From Nocardia sp. CC227C (GTDB lineage Bacteria; Actinomycetota; Actinomycetes; Mycobacteriales; Mycobacteriaceae), in assembly GCF_030767025.1 (NCBI RefSeq), contig NZ_JASITE010000024.1:1-64000 (forward strand): a stretch of DNA of 64,000 nt. The letters run 5' to 3'. The notes beneath the pieces were generated by a model. That model saw only the letters and a program-made list of their open reading frames with translations, ran no database searches and was not told where the DNA came from. Shown here piece after piece: positions 18,216-27,576 of this stretch (position 1 is the first letter of the stretch; every line of letters begins with the position of its first letter). Position numbers and translations under genes: made by a program.

Positions 18216-18360
18216 CGCACGTCCCCGAAACGCGGACGATCGCGGAACGCCATGCGATTTCCGGCCCGTACCCGCCCGAGGACGCCGGCGGTGAGCCACG
18301 TTCCCGTAAGGTGTGAGCGCGGTCCCTGACCGCACCCATCCGCGCATGAAAGAGGAGCTT

Positions 18361-19077
18361 GTGGCCCGCCGTCCCACCCCGCCCGGCACCCCCGAACGCA
18401 CCGGCCTCGCCCACGTGGCCGATCTGGTGCGCGCCGCGATTCCGCCGCTGCACCCCGCCGGACTGCCGTTCGTGGCGGCCCCGCTGGCGGTAGCCGCGCT
18501 CGGATACCGCAAGAAGTGGGTGCGCCGCACGGGACTCGCGGCCGCCGCGGCCTGCGCCACCTTCTTCCGCCACCCGCACCGGGTGCCGCCGAACCGGGCC
18601 GGGGTGGTCGTCGCCCCCGCCGACGGTGAGGTCGCACTGGTCGACACCGCCGTGCCGCCCGCCGAACTGGGGCTGGGCGATGCGCCGCTGCCCCGGGTGA
18701 GCATCTTCCTGTCGGTGCTGGACGTGCATGTGCAACGGGTGCCGGTCAGCGGCGTGGTCACCGAGATCGCCTACCAGAAGGGCGAATTCCGCTCCGCCGA
18801 TCTGCCCGAGGCCAGCGACGCCAACGAGCGCAACTCCATGGTGCTCGAGACCGAGAACGGTCAGCGGCTCGTGGTCGTGCAGATCGCCGGACTGCTGGCG
18901 CGGCGCATCGTGTGCGAGGCCAGGGCCGGCGACAAGCTGAATATCGGTGACACCTACGGACTGATCCGCTTCGGCTCCCGCGTGGACACCTACTTCCCCG
19001 CCGGGACGCGCCCGCTGGTCACTCCGGGCCAACGCACCATCGGTGCGGAAACGGTGCTGGCCGAACTGGATTCGTGA
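18361..19077 (+). CDS. psd: phosphatidylserine decarboxylase proenzyme
   Basis: A 238-residue pyruvoyl enzyme that decarboxylates phosphatidylserine to phosphatidylethanolamine at the membrane. The self-cleavage serine that becomes the pyruvoyl group lies in IRFGSRVDTYFP near the C-terminus, equivalent to LGST in E. coli. FLSVLDVHVQRVP is the conserved central motif. Length fits the short actinobacterial form. I chose the GTG at 18361, with GAGGAG four bases upstream. A TAAGGT box at 18307-18312 may be its -10 element. Its stop overlaps the pssA start, so the two successive phosphatidylethanolamine genes are translationally coupled. Confidence 0.93.
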   Translation: MARRPTPPGTPERTGLAHVADLVRAAIPPLHPAGLPFVAAPLAVAALGYRKKWVRRTGLAAAAACATFFRHPHRVPPNRAGVVVAPADGEVALVDTAVPPAELGLGDAPLPRVSIFLSVLDVHVQRVPVSGVVTEIAYQKGEFRSADLPEASDANERNSMVLETENGQRLVVVQIAGLLARRIVCEARAGDKLNIGDTYGLIRFGSRVDTYFPAGTRPLVTPGQRTIGAETVLAELDS

Positions 19078-19976
19078 TGGAGCAGCTCGCGCCCGCGCCC
19101 GAGAAGGATCGCCGCCGCCGCACCGTCCGGCTGCTGCCGTCGATGGTCACCATTCTCGGACTGTGCTCGGGTCTGTCGGCGGTGAAGTTCGGCATCGAGG
19201 GCAAACTCGGCATCGCGCTCGCGCTGGTCGGCGCGGCCGCCATCTTCGACATGCTGGACGGCCGCATCGCCCGCATGCTGGACGCCACCACCAAGATGGG
19301 CGCGGAACTGGATTCGCTGTCCGACGCCATCGCCTTCGGCGTCGCGCCCGCACTGGTGCTGTACGTGACCTTCCTGCACGCCGACAGCGTGGGCTGGATT
19401 CTGGCGCTCATGTTCGCGGTGTGCATGGTGCTGCGGCTGGCGCGGTTCAACACGCTGATGGACGACGACAATCGTCCGGACTGGCAGCGGGAGTACTTCA
19501 CCGGCGTGCCCGCACCGGCGGGTGCGCTCATCGTGCTGCTGCCCATCGCGCTGGCGGAGCAGTTCGGCGACGGCTGGTGGGTGAGTTTCCCGGCGGTGGC
19601 GGTGTGGACGGTCATCACCGGCCTGCTGTGCGTGAGCACGCTGCCGACGCTGGCGATCAAATCGGTGTCGGTCGCCCCGCGGACCGCGCCGATCCTGCTG
19701 GTGCTGGTGGCCCTGGCCGCCGCCCTGCTGGTCACCTACCCGCTCATCCTCATGATGGGCCTGGTCACCATCTACCTCGCGCACATCCCGTTCGCGGTGC
19801 GTTCGGCCCGCTGGGTGGCCGCGCGCCCGGAGACGTGGCACCACAAGCCCGCCGAGCGCCGGGCCCAGCGCAAGGCCCAGCGCCGCACCCGCCCCACCGG
19901 CCGCGTCTCCTCGGCTCGGCTGCGCCTGCGCCGCCCGGGCACCCGCCAGCGCTACCCGGAGGACATCAAGCACTGA
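19077..19976 (+). CDS. pssA: CDP-diacylglycerol--serine O-phosphatidyltransferase
   Basis: A 299-residue integral membrane enzyme that makes phosphatidylserine from CDP-diacylglycerol and serine, the substrate of Psd. The CDP-alcohol phosphotransferase signature is intact: DMLDGRIAR followed by GAELDSLSD (D58, D61, D79, D83). About six to eight helices surround it, and a basic, arginine-rich cytoplasmic tail follows residue 250. The ATG at 19077 lies in a TGATG overlap with psd; a GTG three bases earlier is possible. The next gene is the CDC48-like ATPase, in the same order as in mycobacteria, after a terminator-like hairpin. Confidence 0.93.
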   Translation: MEQLAPAPEKDRRRRTVRLLPSMVTILGLCSGLSAVKFGIEGKLGIALALVGAAAIFDMLDGRIARMLDATTKMGAELDSLSDAIAFGVAPALVLYVTFLHADSVGWILALMFAVCMVLRLARFNTLMDDDNRPDWQREYFTGVPAPAGALIVLLPIALAEQFGDGWWVSFPAVAVWTVITGLLCVSTLPTLAIKSVSVAPRTAPILLVLVALAAALLVTYPLILMMGLVTIYLAHIPFAVRSARWVAARPETWHHKPAERRAQRKAQRRTRPTGRVSSARLRLRRPGTRQRYPEDIKH

Positions 19977-20334
19977 GTCACCTCCGATCGAAACCGGACC
20001 GGAGCCGCGCGGTAGGCGATACCGCGCGGCTTCGTCGTCTCTGATCCGGTCGGCACGCACCCCAGTGACGAACACGCGACCGAGCGTGGCGCGGACCAGC
20101 GGCGCGGCGGCGAAGTCGGTCGCCCCGGCGGCGGCAGTACGGGTTGGAGCGGCGCAGCCAGGGCGCATCGACGATTGGGAGCAGCGGTTCCCGGGATCGT
20201 CGGCGACGGTCACCGATCGGTCCCGCACGGGGTAACGCGGCCCGAAGGCGGACCGGTCCTGGAAGGCCGTGCGGGAATTACGGAAGAGGTGCGGAATTTC
20301 GGTGGCGGTCGCGGGGCGAGGCGCGGCAGGCACA
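19977..20334. other. 358-bp gap between pssA and the AAA ATPase gene
   Basis: Apart from the hairpin at 20004-20030 the gap holds no convincing gene. Frames on both strands are artefacts of GC-rich sequence. A promoter for the ATPase gene is expected here, but I cannot place one confidently. Confidence 0.5.
20004..20030 (+). terminator. terminator hairpin after pssA
   Basis: GCCGCGCGGTA-GGCGA-TACCGCGCGGC is a perfect 11-bp stem with a five-base loop, followed by a T-containing stretch (TTCGTCGTCT). Confidence 0.75.
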
Positions 20335-22545
20335 ATGGGGGGCGTGCCTGAACTCGCTTTGACCGCTCGCCTCAATACGTCTGCCGCGGATGCGCGCCGG
20401 GGATTGGTGCGATTGCATGCCGAGGCACTGGCGGCGCTGGGATTGCGGGAGTGGGACGGGATCGCGTTGATGGGGGCGCGGCGCACGGCCGCGGTGGTGG
20501 CCGTGGCACCGGCGGGTACGCCCGCGGGGGTGGCGCTGCTCGATGACGTGACGCTGTCGAACGCGGGGGTGCGGGAGAGCGCGACGGTGGTGATCTCACC
20601 GGTGACCGTGTACGGGGCCAAGCAGATCTCGGTCATGGGGTCGGCACTGGCGGCGGGCACCATTCCCGAAACGACACTGCGGCAGGCGCTGCTGGGGAAG
20701 GTGGTGACGGTCGGGGACACGGTGTCGCTGCTGCCCCGCGACCTGGGGCCGGGAACCAGCACTTCGGCTGCGACACAGGCGCTCTCGCGCACGTTCGGGG
20801 TGGCCTGGACCTCCGAGCTGCTGACGGTGACCGCCACCGATCCGTCACCGGGGCCGGTGAGCGTGCAACCCAACAGCGCGGTGGTGTGGGGACCGGGAGT
20901 GGCGGCCACCGACCGGCCGCTGTCCATCAGCGACGGCGGCGCGGACTACGGGCGCGTACCGCAGACCGGTCCGGCCCCGGTGATCCCGGTGGCCGATCTG
21001 GCCGGGGTGCAGACCCAGGCGGCCAAGCTCACCGAATGGCTGAATCTCGCCCTGGACGAGCCGGAGCTGCTCAAAACACTCGGGGCCCCAGCGCATCTCG
21101 GTGTCCTCATCTCGGGTCCCGCCGGGGTGGGCAAATCGGCGCTGGCGCGGGCGGTGTGCGCGCAGCGGCGGGTGGTGGAGTTGGACGGCCCGTCGGTCGG
21201 AGCGACCGAGAGCGGCACCCGGCTGCGCGAGGTGGGCATGGCGGTCGCCGAACTCTGTTCGGGCGCGGGCGGCGTGCTGCTCATCAGCGATATCGACGCG
21301 CTGCTGCCCGCCGATGCGGAACCGGTCGCCACCCTGATTCTCGACCAGCTGCGGGCGGCGGTGGCCGCGCCCGCGGTGGCGCTGCTGGCGACCACGGCCC
21401 ATCCGGGCGGCGTGGACGCGCGGCTGCGGGCACCCGATCTGTGCGATCGCGAGCTGGCACTGCCGCTGCCGACCGCCGCGGTGCGCACCGCCCTGCTCGA
21501 ACAACTGCTGCGCAAGGTGCCGACCGACGGACTGAAGCTGGACGAGATCGCCGCGCGCACACCCGGATTCGTGGTGGCGGACCTGGCCGCGCTGGTGCGC
21601 GAGGCGGCGCTGCGGGCGGCGTCGCGGGCCAGCCGCGAGCAATCCGACCCGGTGCTGGTCCAGGACGATCTGGCCGGTGCGCTGGAGGTGATCCGGCCGC
21701 TGTCGCGCTCGGGCGCGGAGGAATTGGCCATCGGCAGCCTGAGCCTCGACGATGTGGGCGATATGAAGGAGACCAAGCAGGCGCTCACCGAGGCGGTGCT
21801 GTGGCCGCTGCGGCATCCGGATTCCTTCGCCCGCCTCGGCATCGACCCGCCGCGCGGGGTGCTGCTGTACGGGCCGCCCGGCTGCGGCAAGACCTTCCTC
21901 GTCCGCGCGCTGGCCGGAACCGGCCAGCTGAGCGTGCAGGCGGTGAAGGGCGCCGAACTCATGGACAAGTGGGTCGGCTCCTCCGAGCGCGCCGTGCGGG
22001 AACTGTTCCAGCGCGCCCGCGACTCCGCCCCGGCACTCATCTTCCTGGACGAGATCGATTCCCTCGCGCCCCGGCGCGGCCAGAGCAGCGATTCGGGCGT
22101 GACCGACCGGGTGGTGGCGGCGCTGCTCACCGAGATGGACGGGGTGGAACCGCTGCGCGACGTGGTGGTGGTCGGCGCGACCAACCGCCCGGACCTCATC
22201 GATCCGGCGCTCACCCGGCCCGGCCGCCTGGAGAAGCTGGTGTTCGTGCCGCCGCCGGACGCCGCCGCCCGCGCCGAGATCCTGCGCACCGCGGCCAAAT
22301 CCGTACCGCTGGCACCCGGTGTCGACCTGCGCACCCTGGCCGCCGAACTGGACGGCTACTCCGCCGCCGACTGCGCGGCGCTGCTGCGGGAGGCGGCGCT
22401 GGCCGCCATGCGCCGCGATGTGCTGGCCGCCGATGTGACCTCGGCCGACGTCATGGCCGCGCGGGCGGCGGTGCGGCCGTCGCTGGATCCGCTCCAGGTG
22501 GAGTCGCTACGCCGATTCGCGGCCCAGCGCGCCTCCGCGGGCTGA
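20335..22545 (+). CDS. CDC48/p97-like AAA+ ATPase with two AAA domains
   Basis: A 736-residue AAA+ ATPase. An N-terminal CDC48-type double-psi barrel (about 1-180) precedes a first AAA domain (Walker A GPAGVGKSAL near 261, Walker B VLLISDIDALL). The second AAA domain is complete: Walker A GPPGCGKTFLV near 513, Walker B LIFLDEIDSLAP, sensor GATNRPDLIDPAL. The first domain is more diverged. Members form hexamers that unfold or remodel proteins; the substrate is not known in actinomycetes. The arrangement after psd-pssA is the same as Rv0437c-Rv0435c of M. tuberculosis. Start choice is between ATG 20335 and GTG 20344. Confidence 0.88.
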   Translation: MGGVPELALTARLNTSAADARRGLVRLHAEALAALGLREWDGIALMGARRTAAVVAVAPAGTPAGVALLDDVTLSNAGVRESATVVISPVTVYGAKQISVMGSALAAGTIPETTLRQALLGKVVTVGDTVSLLPRDLGPGTSTSAATQALSRTFGVAWTSELLTVTATDPSPGPVSVQPNSAVVWGPGVAATDRPLSISDGGADYGRVPQTGPAPVIPVADLAGVQTQAAKLTEWLNLALDEPELLKTLGAPAHLGVLISGPAGVGKSALARAVCAQRRVVELDGPSVGATESGTRLREVGMAVAELCSGAGGVLLISDIDALLPADAEPVATLILDQLRAAVAAPAVALLATTAHPGGVDARLRAPDLCDRELALPLPTAAVRTALLEQLLRKVPTDGLKLDEIAARTPGFVVADLAALVREAALRAASRASREQSDPVLVQDDLAGALEVIRPLSRSGAEELAIGSLSLDDVGDMKETKQALTEAVLWPLRHPDSFARLGIDPPRGVLLYGPPGCGKTFLVRALAGTGQLSVQAVKGAELMDKWVGSSERAVRELFQRARDSAPALIFLDEIDSLAPRRGQSSDSGVTDRVVAALLTEMDGVEPLRDVVVVGATNRPDLIDPALTRPGRLEKLVFVPPPDAAARAEILRTAAKSVPLAPGVDLRTLAAELDGYSAADCAALLREAALAAMRRDVLAADVTSADVMAARAAVRPSLDPLQVESLRRFAAQRASAG

Positions 22546-22760
22546 GACGCAGCGCTCTCGGCCAGCGGCCACGGCCCGGCACTTCCCGGCCAGCACGCTC
22601 ACGGTCGCGACCGCTTGGAGCACGCAGGACCCGGGCTGGGAAAACCCCCATCGGCGGGCGGGCGGCAGCGCTGAACAGCCGCGGGGACACGCCCCGAAAA
22701 TCCGCGGCGACCCCGCACGGATAATGCGGTTGAACGCTATACAGCCGCCGAGTCACCGCG

Positions 22761-24200
22761 GTGGAATTCATCCAGCTAACAATTTCGTCAGGGCGAGTCG
22801 GAGTGGCGAGTAGCCCGCACAAAGGTAATTTCAGCCTGGTGAAGGCGTATCAGATAGCGGCCGAAACTATCACTGCGCTGGTGGCGGCAATGGTTGCCGG
22901 ACTGTCGCTGGCTATGCCTATCGACTTCGCCTGGACCTCACAGACCTCGGCGCTGGAACTGGATCTGCTCTTCTACAGTCTGCCCCGGGCGACCGCGGCG
23001 GGCGCGCTCGCGGCCCTGATCACGGCGGTGCTCATCACCACGCTGAGCAGCATCGTCACCGCGTGGGCCACCGCGCTGGCGGGGCTGCTGGTGCTGCTGG
23101 CCAATCACACCGTCGGGCAGAGCAACTCCGGGGCGGCCTCGCTGTCCACCATGAATTTCATCGATTCCCTGGCGGGCGGGGTGGCGTTGGGCGCACTCGG
23201 CGCGGCGGTGCTGCACCATCGGCTGCCGGCTTACGGGTGGACGCTCGGCGCACTCGCCAGCATTCTGCTCGGCTCGGTGAATCCGCTCCCGAATGTGGGC
23301 GGATTGTTGAACGAATCCATACCGTCGGCGAATTGGCAATCGATGGATATGCCACCCACCTGGATGATCGTGGTGGCGGTGGCACTGGTGACCATGAGCA
23401 TGCTGGCCAATCGCAAACGCCGACCGGCGGATCGGCCGTCGATCGAATTGCCCATGACCCCGATCCTGGCGGGCGTGGTGCTGGTGCTGGTGTTCCTGTT
23501 CAGCGCGGAATGGCTGGCCCGTCACGGCGGCAGCATCGCCGATATCGGCGTCGCGGTGGTGGCGGTGCTGGGCGGCGCGGTCATCGCCGCCATGCTCCTG
23601 CCGGGCCGGGACGGCGCCCTGGTGCTGGTGGCGGTGGCGATCAGCGCGGTGGGCAGCGCCGCCATCGCGGCATCGGTGCCCGCCTGGTCGATTCCACTGC
23701 TGGTGATCGTGACGGCGCTGGGCCTGTACGCGGGCTCGCGCCGAGCCGCGCCGACGATCTGTCTGGTGATCCTGTTGGCGCTGGCGGTGTTCACGGCGGC
23801 CACCGCCAATACCGAGAGTTCGCTGTTGATCATGACCGGCACCACCGTGCTGGCGTGGGCCAGCGGCTACGGTCTGGCCTCGGCCGCACCGCGTTATGTG
23901 CCCAACCGGGTGCTGGGCACGGTCATGCTCTATGTGCCCTCGGCGGTGCTCGGTCTGCGCGACTACGTCTCCCGCGGGCATTACGCGCTGCGGGAGAGTC
24001 CGGACGATCCGGTGCTGTGCACGGTGACAACCCAGGACACCTCCGCCCCGGCGTGGACGGCCTTCGTCATCGCGGCGGGCTGTCTGCTGGGTTGGCTGCT
24101 GCTGTGCCGCAGCCGTCCGGTCTACGAGCGCGCGGTCGCGGATTCCGATGCGGGCGAGGAGGGTTCGGACGGCCCCGCCGAGCCGAACCAGGTGCGGTAG
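22761..24200 (+). CDS. polytopic membrane protein of unknown function
   Basis: Up to 479 residues with roughly ten to eleven hydrophobic helices spread from about residue 35 to 455 and a short acidic cytoplasmic tail. I recognise no transporter signature. Start is uncertain: GTG 22761 or GTG 22803, the latter at the beginning of a more typical basic N-terminus. It follows the CDC48-like ATPase on the same strand after ~215 bases. Its last 79 bases overlap the 3' end of the convergent PAP2 gene. The weaker codon bias of the first 40 codons also favours the later start. Confidence 0.7.
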   Translation: MEFIQLTISSGRVGVASSPHKGNFSLVKAYQIAAETITALVAAMVAGLSLAMPIDFAWTSQTSALELDLLFYSLPRATAAGALAALITAVLITTLSSIVTAWATALAGLLVLLANHTVGQSNSGAASLSTMNFIDSLAGGVALGALGAAVLHHRLPAYGWTLGALASILLGSVNPLPNVGGLLNESIPSANWQSMDMPPTWMIVVAVALVTMSMLANRKRRPADRPSIELPMTPILAGVVLVLVFLFSAEWLARHGGSIADIGVAVVAVLGGAVIAAMLLPGRDGALVLVAVAISAVGSAAIAASVPAWSIPLLVIVTALGLYAGSRRAAPTICLVILLALAVFTAATANTESSLLIMTGTTVLAWASGYGLASAAPRYVPNRVLGTVMLYVPSAVLGLRDYVSRGHYALRESPDDPVLCTVTTQDTSAPAWTAFVIAAGCLLGWLLLCRSRPVYERAVADSDAGEEGSDGPAEPNQVR

Positions 24201-25534
24201 AAGGCGGTGACGTAGGCGGCGAACAGGCCGAGCAGCACCGCGCCCGCCGCCACCGGGTGCTCGGCCATGGCGGCGGCCAGATACCGGTAGCTCAGCAGCA
24301 GTGCTATCAGCAGCACCGCACCGCCGCCGACGAGCCGGATACGGAACCTGCCCCAGCCCCGCTCGGGCGCGCGCAGCGCGGATTCGACGGTCAGGCACAG
24401 CACGGCACCGGCGATCAGATCGACCCCGTAGTGGTAGCCGAAGCCGAGCGTCGCGGTGAGCGTGGCGACCAGCCAGAAGGTGCCGCCCCAGCGCAGCCAT
24501 CGTGGCGCGGGCGCACCGTCGGCGTCCCGGCGCGAGTGCAGGAATACCGCCAGCGCCCAGGCCGTGTGCATGGAGGGCATGCAGTTGCGAGGCGTCACCT
24601 CGTCGAACGGCAGTGCCGCGGGGGTCGGGTCGATGGGCGGCACCAGCTGCGGCCAGTAGTTGCCCAGTTGCAGTCCGTCGCCGTCGGGTCCGTAGACGAA
24701 CATCGGCCCGACCACCGGGAAGAACACGTAGACGACGGGCCCCACCAGGCCCAGCACCAGGAAGGTGCGCACCAGGTAGTGCCGGGGCCACGCCCGCTCG
24801 GTCACCACGCCGCGCAACTGCCAGACCGCGACCGCCATGGCGGCCACCGGCAGTTCGATGTACACCCAGTGCAGCACCGCGTAGCCGACCGGTCCGAGCG
24901 CCTCCACCACCCGGCCCAGCACCCAGGACGGGTCGCCGAGGGCGTGATCGGCCAGCACCAGGTAGGGGTCGAGCACATTCGGCCCGGCCAGGATGGTGAT
25001 GTGCAGCCAGACGTCGCCGACCTTGGTGGCGAGGATCAGCAGTGCGCCCAGCGCGGTCGCGCGCACGGCGGTGGTGAACGGCGTGGTGTCGGCGCCGTCC
25101 CGGCGCGCCCGTCGCCAGCCCCGGACCGCGCCGACGCCCATGAGGGTGAGCACGATGGTAGGCCCGTTGCCGAGGGCGAACGGCCCGTCGCCCAGCAGGC
25201 GCGCGGCGGCGAAGACGACGTCGATCGCGATGGCGGATCCGAGCGCGATGCCGCGCCATTTCCAGTTCAGGCCGACCAGCGCCAGGGCCAGTCCCGCCCA
25301 CGGCACGGAGATGGATTTGGGCGTCCCGACGTAGTCGCGCCACAGGCTCGCGAGCGGCCCTTCGAATCCCCGGTGGCTGGCGGCCGCCTGCAAGACGATC
25401 AGCAGGACGGGGACGGCGGCGATGGCCGCGCCCGGTGCGATGCGGCGGACGGAGGTCCGGTCCCGACTCCCGCGCCCCGGATATGTCGAATCGGGGCGCG
25501 GATCGTCGAGTAGCACGACGACCATAGTAAACAT
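24122..25534 (-). CDS. PAP2-superfamily membrane protein (Aur1/Ipt1-like phosphotransferase or phosphatase)
   Basis: A 470-residue multi-pass protein. The C-terminal half holds the PAP2 catalytic motifs CMPSMHTAW (near 317) and GFGYHYGVDLIAG (near 364). These supply two histidines and an aspartate, with the SMH form seen in the inositolphosphotransferase (Aur1/Ipt1) branch. Substrate could be a lipid phosphate or an inositol-phosphate headgroup donor at the membrane. Two in-frame ATGs (25534, 25525) open it, and neither has a clear ribosome site. Its 3' end overlaps the neighbouring membrane gene by 79 bases. The assignment to the superfamily is firm; the reaction is not. Confidence 0.8.
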   Translation of the reverse strand: MFTMVVVLLDDPRPDSTYPGRGSRDRTSVRRIAPGAAIAAVPVLLIVLQAAASHRGFEGPLASLWRDYVGTPKSISVPWAGLALALVGLNWKWRGIALGSAIAIDVVFAAARLLGDGPFALGNGPTIVLTLMGVGAVRGWRRARRDGADTTPFTTAVRATALGALLILATKVGDVWLHITILAGPNVLDPYLVLADHALGDPSWVLGRVVEALGPVGYAVLHWVYIELPVAAMAVAVWQLRGVVTERAWPRHYLVRTFLVLGLVGPVVYVFFPVVGPMFVYGPDGDGLQLGNYWPQLVPPIDPTPAALPFDEVTPRNCMPSMHTAWALAVFLHSRRDADGAPAPRWLRWGGTFWLVATLTATLGFGYHYGVDLIAGAVLCLTVESALRAPERGWGRFRIRLVGGGAVLLIALLLSYRYLAAAMAEHPVAAGAVLLGLFAAYVTAFYRTWFGSAGPSEPSSPASESATARS

Positions 25535-25617
25535 CGCATGAACGCGGCCCGCGAGGCAGTTGAACGCCGGGCGAGCAACGGGACTCCGGGCAAGTCGAAC
25601 CGGCAGGCGCTGACGCG

Positions 25618-26763
25618 CTACTGATCGAGTTCCTCGACCAGCGAGTCCACCACCGCGACCAGGTCGCCCTGCGCGGCGGCGGCCACCCGGCGCTGCCGCT
25701 GATAGGAGGCTCCCCGCTTCGGGATCTCCGCGACCATGGCCAGCTCGTTCTCGCAGCCGAGGCTCTTGGCGGTCGGTTCGAGCCGGTTCAGCAGTTCGGT
25801 CAGGTCGTCGGTGATGAGGCGTTCATTGCTGTCGGCATCGGTGATGATGATGGCGTCGAGCCCGTAGCGGGCGGCGCGCCATTTGTTCTCCTGCACGTGC
25901 CACGGCGGAATGGTGGGCAGGATCTCGCCGGATTCGACGCGGCGGTCCAGGTCGACGACGAGACAGTGGATGAGCGACACCAGCGCCGCCAGTTCGGTGC
26001 GGGTGGGGGTGCCGTCGCAGACCCGCACCTCGATGGTGCCCCATTTCGGGGCGGGCCGGATATCCCAGTGCATTCCGCCGAGCTGTTCGAACACGCCGGT
26101 CTTCATCTGGTCGTGCACGAATCCCTCGAACTGCCGCCAGTTCTCGAACTGGAAGGGCAGTCCGGCGGTGGGCAGCTGCTGGAACATGAGCGCCCGGTTG
26201 CTGGCGTAGCCGGTGTCGACCCCGGCCCACATGGGCGAGGACGCGGAGAGGGCCAGCAGATGCGGATACGACAGCAGCAGCGTGTTGAGGATCGGGAAGA
26301 CCTTGTCCGGATGCGAGACGCCCACGTGCACGTGCACGCCCCAGATGAGCATCTGGCGTCCCCACCACTGGGTGCGTTCGATGAGCTCGTCGTAGTGGGG
26401 GGTGCGGGTGAGCTGCTGGCTGGACCACTGCGCGAAGGGGTGGGTGCCGGCGCAGAACAGGTCGACCCCGAGCGGATCGGCGGCCCGGCGCACGGCGGTC
26501 ATGGTGTCGGACAGCTCGTCCACCACCTCGCCGACGGTGTCGTGCTTGCCGCTGACGATCTCGACCGTATTGCGCAGCAGTTCCTTGGTGATCTGCGGGG
26601 TGCCGTCCCAGGCGCGCATATCCCCGCAGGCGTCGAAGACCGCCGCGGCTTTGCTGGAGAGGTCGCGCGTGTGCTTGTCGACGAGCGCGACCTCCCATTC
26701 CACGCCGAGCGTGGGCCGGGGCGATGAGTTGAAGGGAACCTTCGCGATATCTGCCCCGCCCAT
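25618..26763 (-). CDS. glutamate--cysteine ligase family 2 protein (YbdK-type)
   Basis: A 381-residue ATP-grasp-like enzyme of the carboxylate-amine ligase YbdK/GCS2 family. TLGVEWEVALVD near the N-terminus, HVHVGV at about 142 and the WDIRPAPKWGTIEVRVCDG block hold the acidic and histidine metal/substrate ligands. E. coli YbdK has weak glutamate-cysteine ligase activity; the true substrate in actinomycetes is unknown. It is the probable counterpart of Rv0433 by position, 13 bases from sodC. The ATG at 26763 has AGGAGA upstream. Order sodC then ligase on the same strand suggests one transcript and a possible link to redox defence. Confidence 0.85.
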   Translation of the reverse strand: MGGADIAKVPFNSSPRPTLGVEWEVALVDKHTRDLSSKAAAVFDACGDMRAWDGTPQITKELLRNTVEIVSGKHDTVGEVVDELSDTMTAVRRAADPLGVDLFCAGTHPFAQWSSQQLTRTPHYDELIERTQWWGRQMLIWGVHVHVGVSHPDKVFPILNTLLLSYPHLLALSASSPMWAGVDTGYASNRALMFQQLPTAGLPFQFENWRQFEGFVHDQMKTGVFEQLGGMHWDIRPAPKWGTIEVRVCDGTPTRTELAALVSLIHCLVVDLDRRVESGEILPTIPPWHVQENKWRAARYGLDAIIITDADSNERLITDDLTELLNRLEPTAKSLGCENELAMVAEIPKRGASYQRQRRVAAAAQGDLVAVVDSLVEELDQ

Positions 26764-26776
26764 GGCTCTCCTGTAG

Positions 26777-27460
26777 CTATCCGATGACGCCGCAGGCGAC
26801 CCGGCCGCCCGCGTCGCCGGTCGCCAGCGTCTCGGCGTCCGGTCCGCTGCCGCCCGGGTGGTTGTAGCGGCCGGGGATGTTGCCGAAGTTGTCGGCTCCG
26901 GCGTGGATCATCAGGGCCTTGCCCTCGATGTCGTCCAGGGTGACCTTGTCGGTGGTGGTGACGAGCTTGGCGCTGCCGTCCGCGAGCACCTCGAGCGAGG
27001 TCAGGTCACCGCTCATGGGGCGGGCGTTCTGGTCGCCGACCTGGAGGTGTCCGCCGGCCGAGAGGAACGCGCCGGCGGGGCCGCCGGTGGGCGCGGTGGA
27101 GTTGGGCTCGCACTTGCCGAACTGGTGGATGTGCATGCCGTGGAAGCCGGGCTCGAGTCCGTGCGCCTCGACGGTGAGTTCGAGGTGGTTGCCCGTCTTG
27201 CCGAAGGTGGCGGTGCCGACGGTGTTGCCGTTGACATCCTTCAGCTGCGCGCTGACCGATTCGCTGGGCGGGGTGTCGGTTCCGTGTCCGGTGTCGGTGC
27301 CGCCCGCCGGGGCGGGTGAGCTGGTGAACACCGGCGGCGTGGTCCCCTGGGCGTCGCTCGACTCCTGGCTGTTGGTGCAGGCCACCAGGCCGAAGGCCGC
27401 GACGGCCAGCACCGGGGTCACAGTCCGCCAGGACGGGCGACGAGTTGTGGACGGGGCCAT
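26777..27460 (-). CDS. sodC: superoxide dismutase [Cu-Zn]-type lipoprotein
   Basis: A 227-residue exported lipoprotein (signal ending FGLVAC, lipid cysteine at 28). A Thr/Pro/Gly-rich linker precedes a Cu/Zn superoxide dismutase domain. It detoxifies superoxide outside the membrane. Copper ligands are visible in HGMHIHQF, GGHLQ and IHAGADNFG, and the active-site arginine in GGRVACGVIG. The zinc-loop histidines are missing, since GGHLQVGDQNARPMSGDL has none after the first. M. tuberculosis SodC likewise lacks zinc. AAGGAG precedes the ATG at 27460. It is upstream of the YbdK-type gene by 13 bases. Confidence 0.92.
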   Translation of the reverse strand: MAPSTTRRPSWRTVTPVLAVAAFGLVACTNSQESSDAQGTTPPVFTSSPAPAGGTDTGHGTDTPPSESVSAQLKDVNGNTVGTATFGKTGNHLELTVEAHGLEPGFHGMHIHQFGKCEPNSTAPTGGPAGAFLSAGGHLQVGDQNARPMSGDLTSLEVLADGSAKLVTTTDKVTLDDIEGKALMIHAGADNFGNIPGRYNHPGGSGPDAETLATGDAGGRVACGVIG

Positions 27461-27576
27461 CGGGGAACTCCTTATCGTGTACCGAGTTTACGGGTACAGC
27501 ACTGCGGACAGGTTTCGTACCGGACAAGATGATGCCAGAGACATGGTGTTGTCCCGTGCAGGGGCCGGGCGGTCGT

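Noticed and set aside
22938..25343. 801-codon minus-strand frame
   Set aside because: It crosses a well-supported plus-strand membrane gene and the PAP2 gene in the wrong frame. The product is arginine/glutamine/histidine-rich noise.
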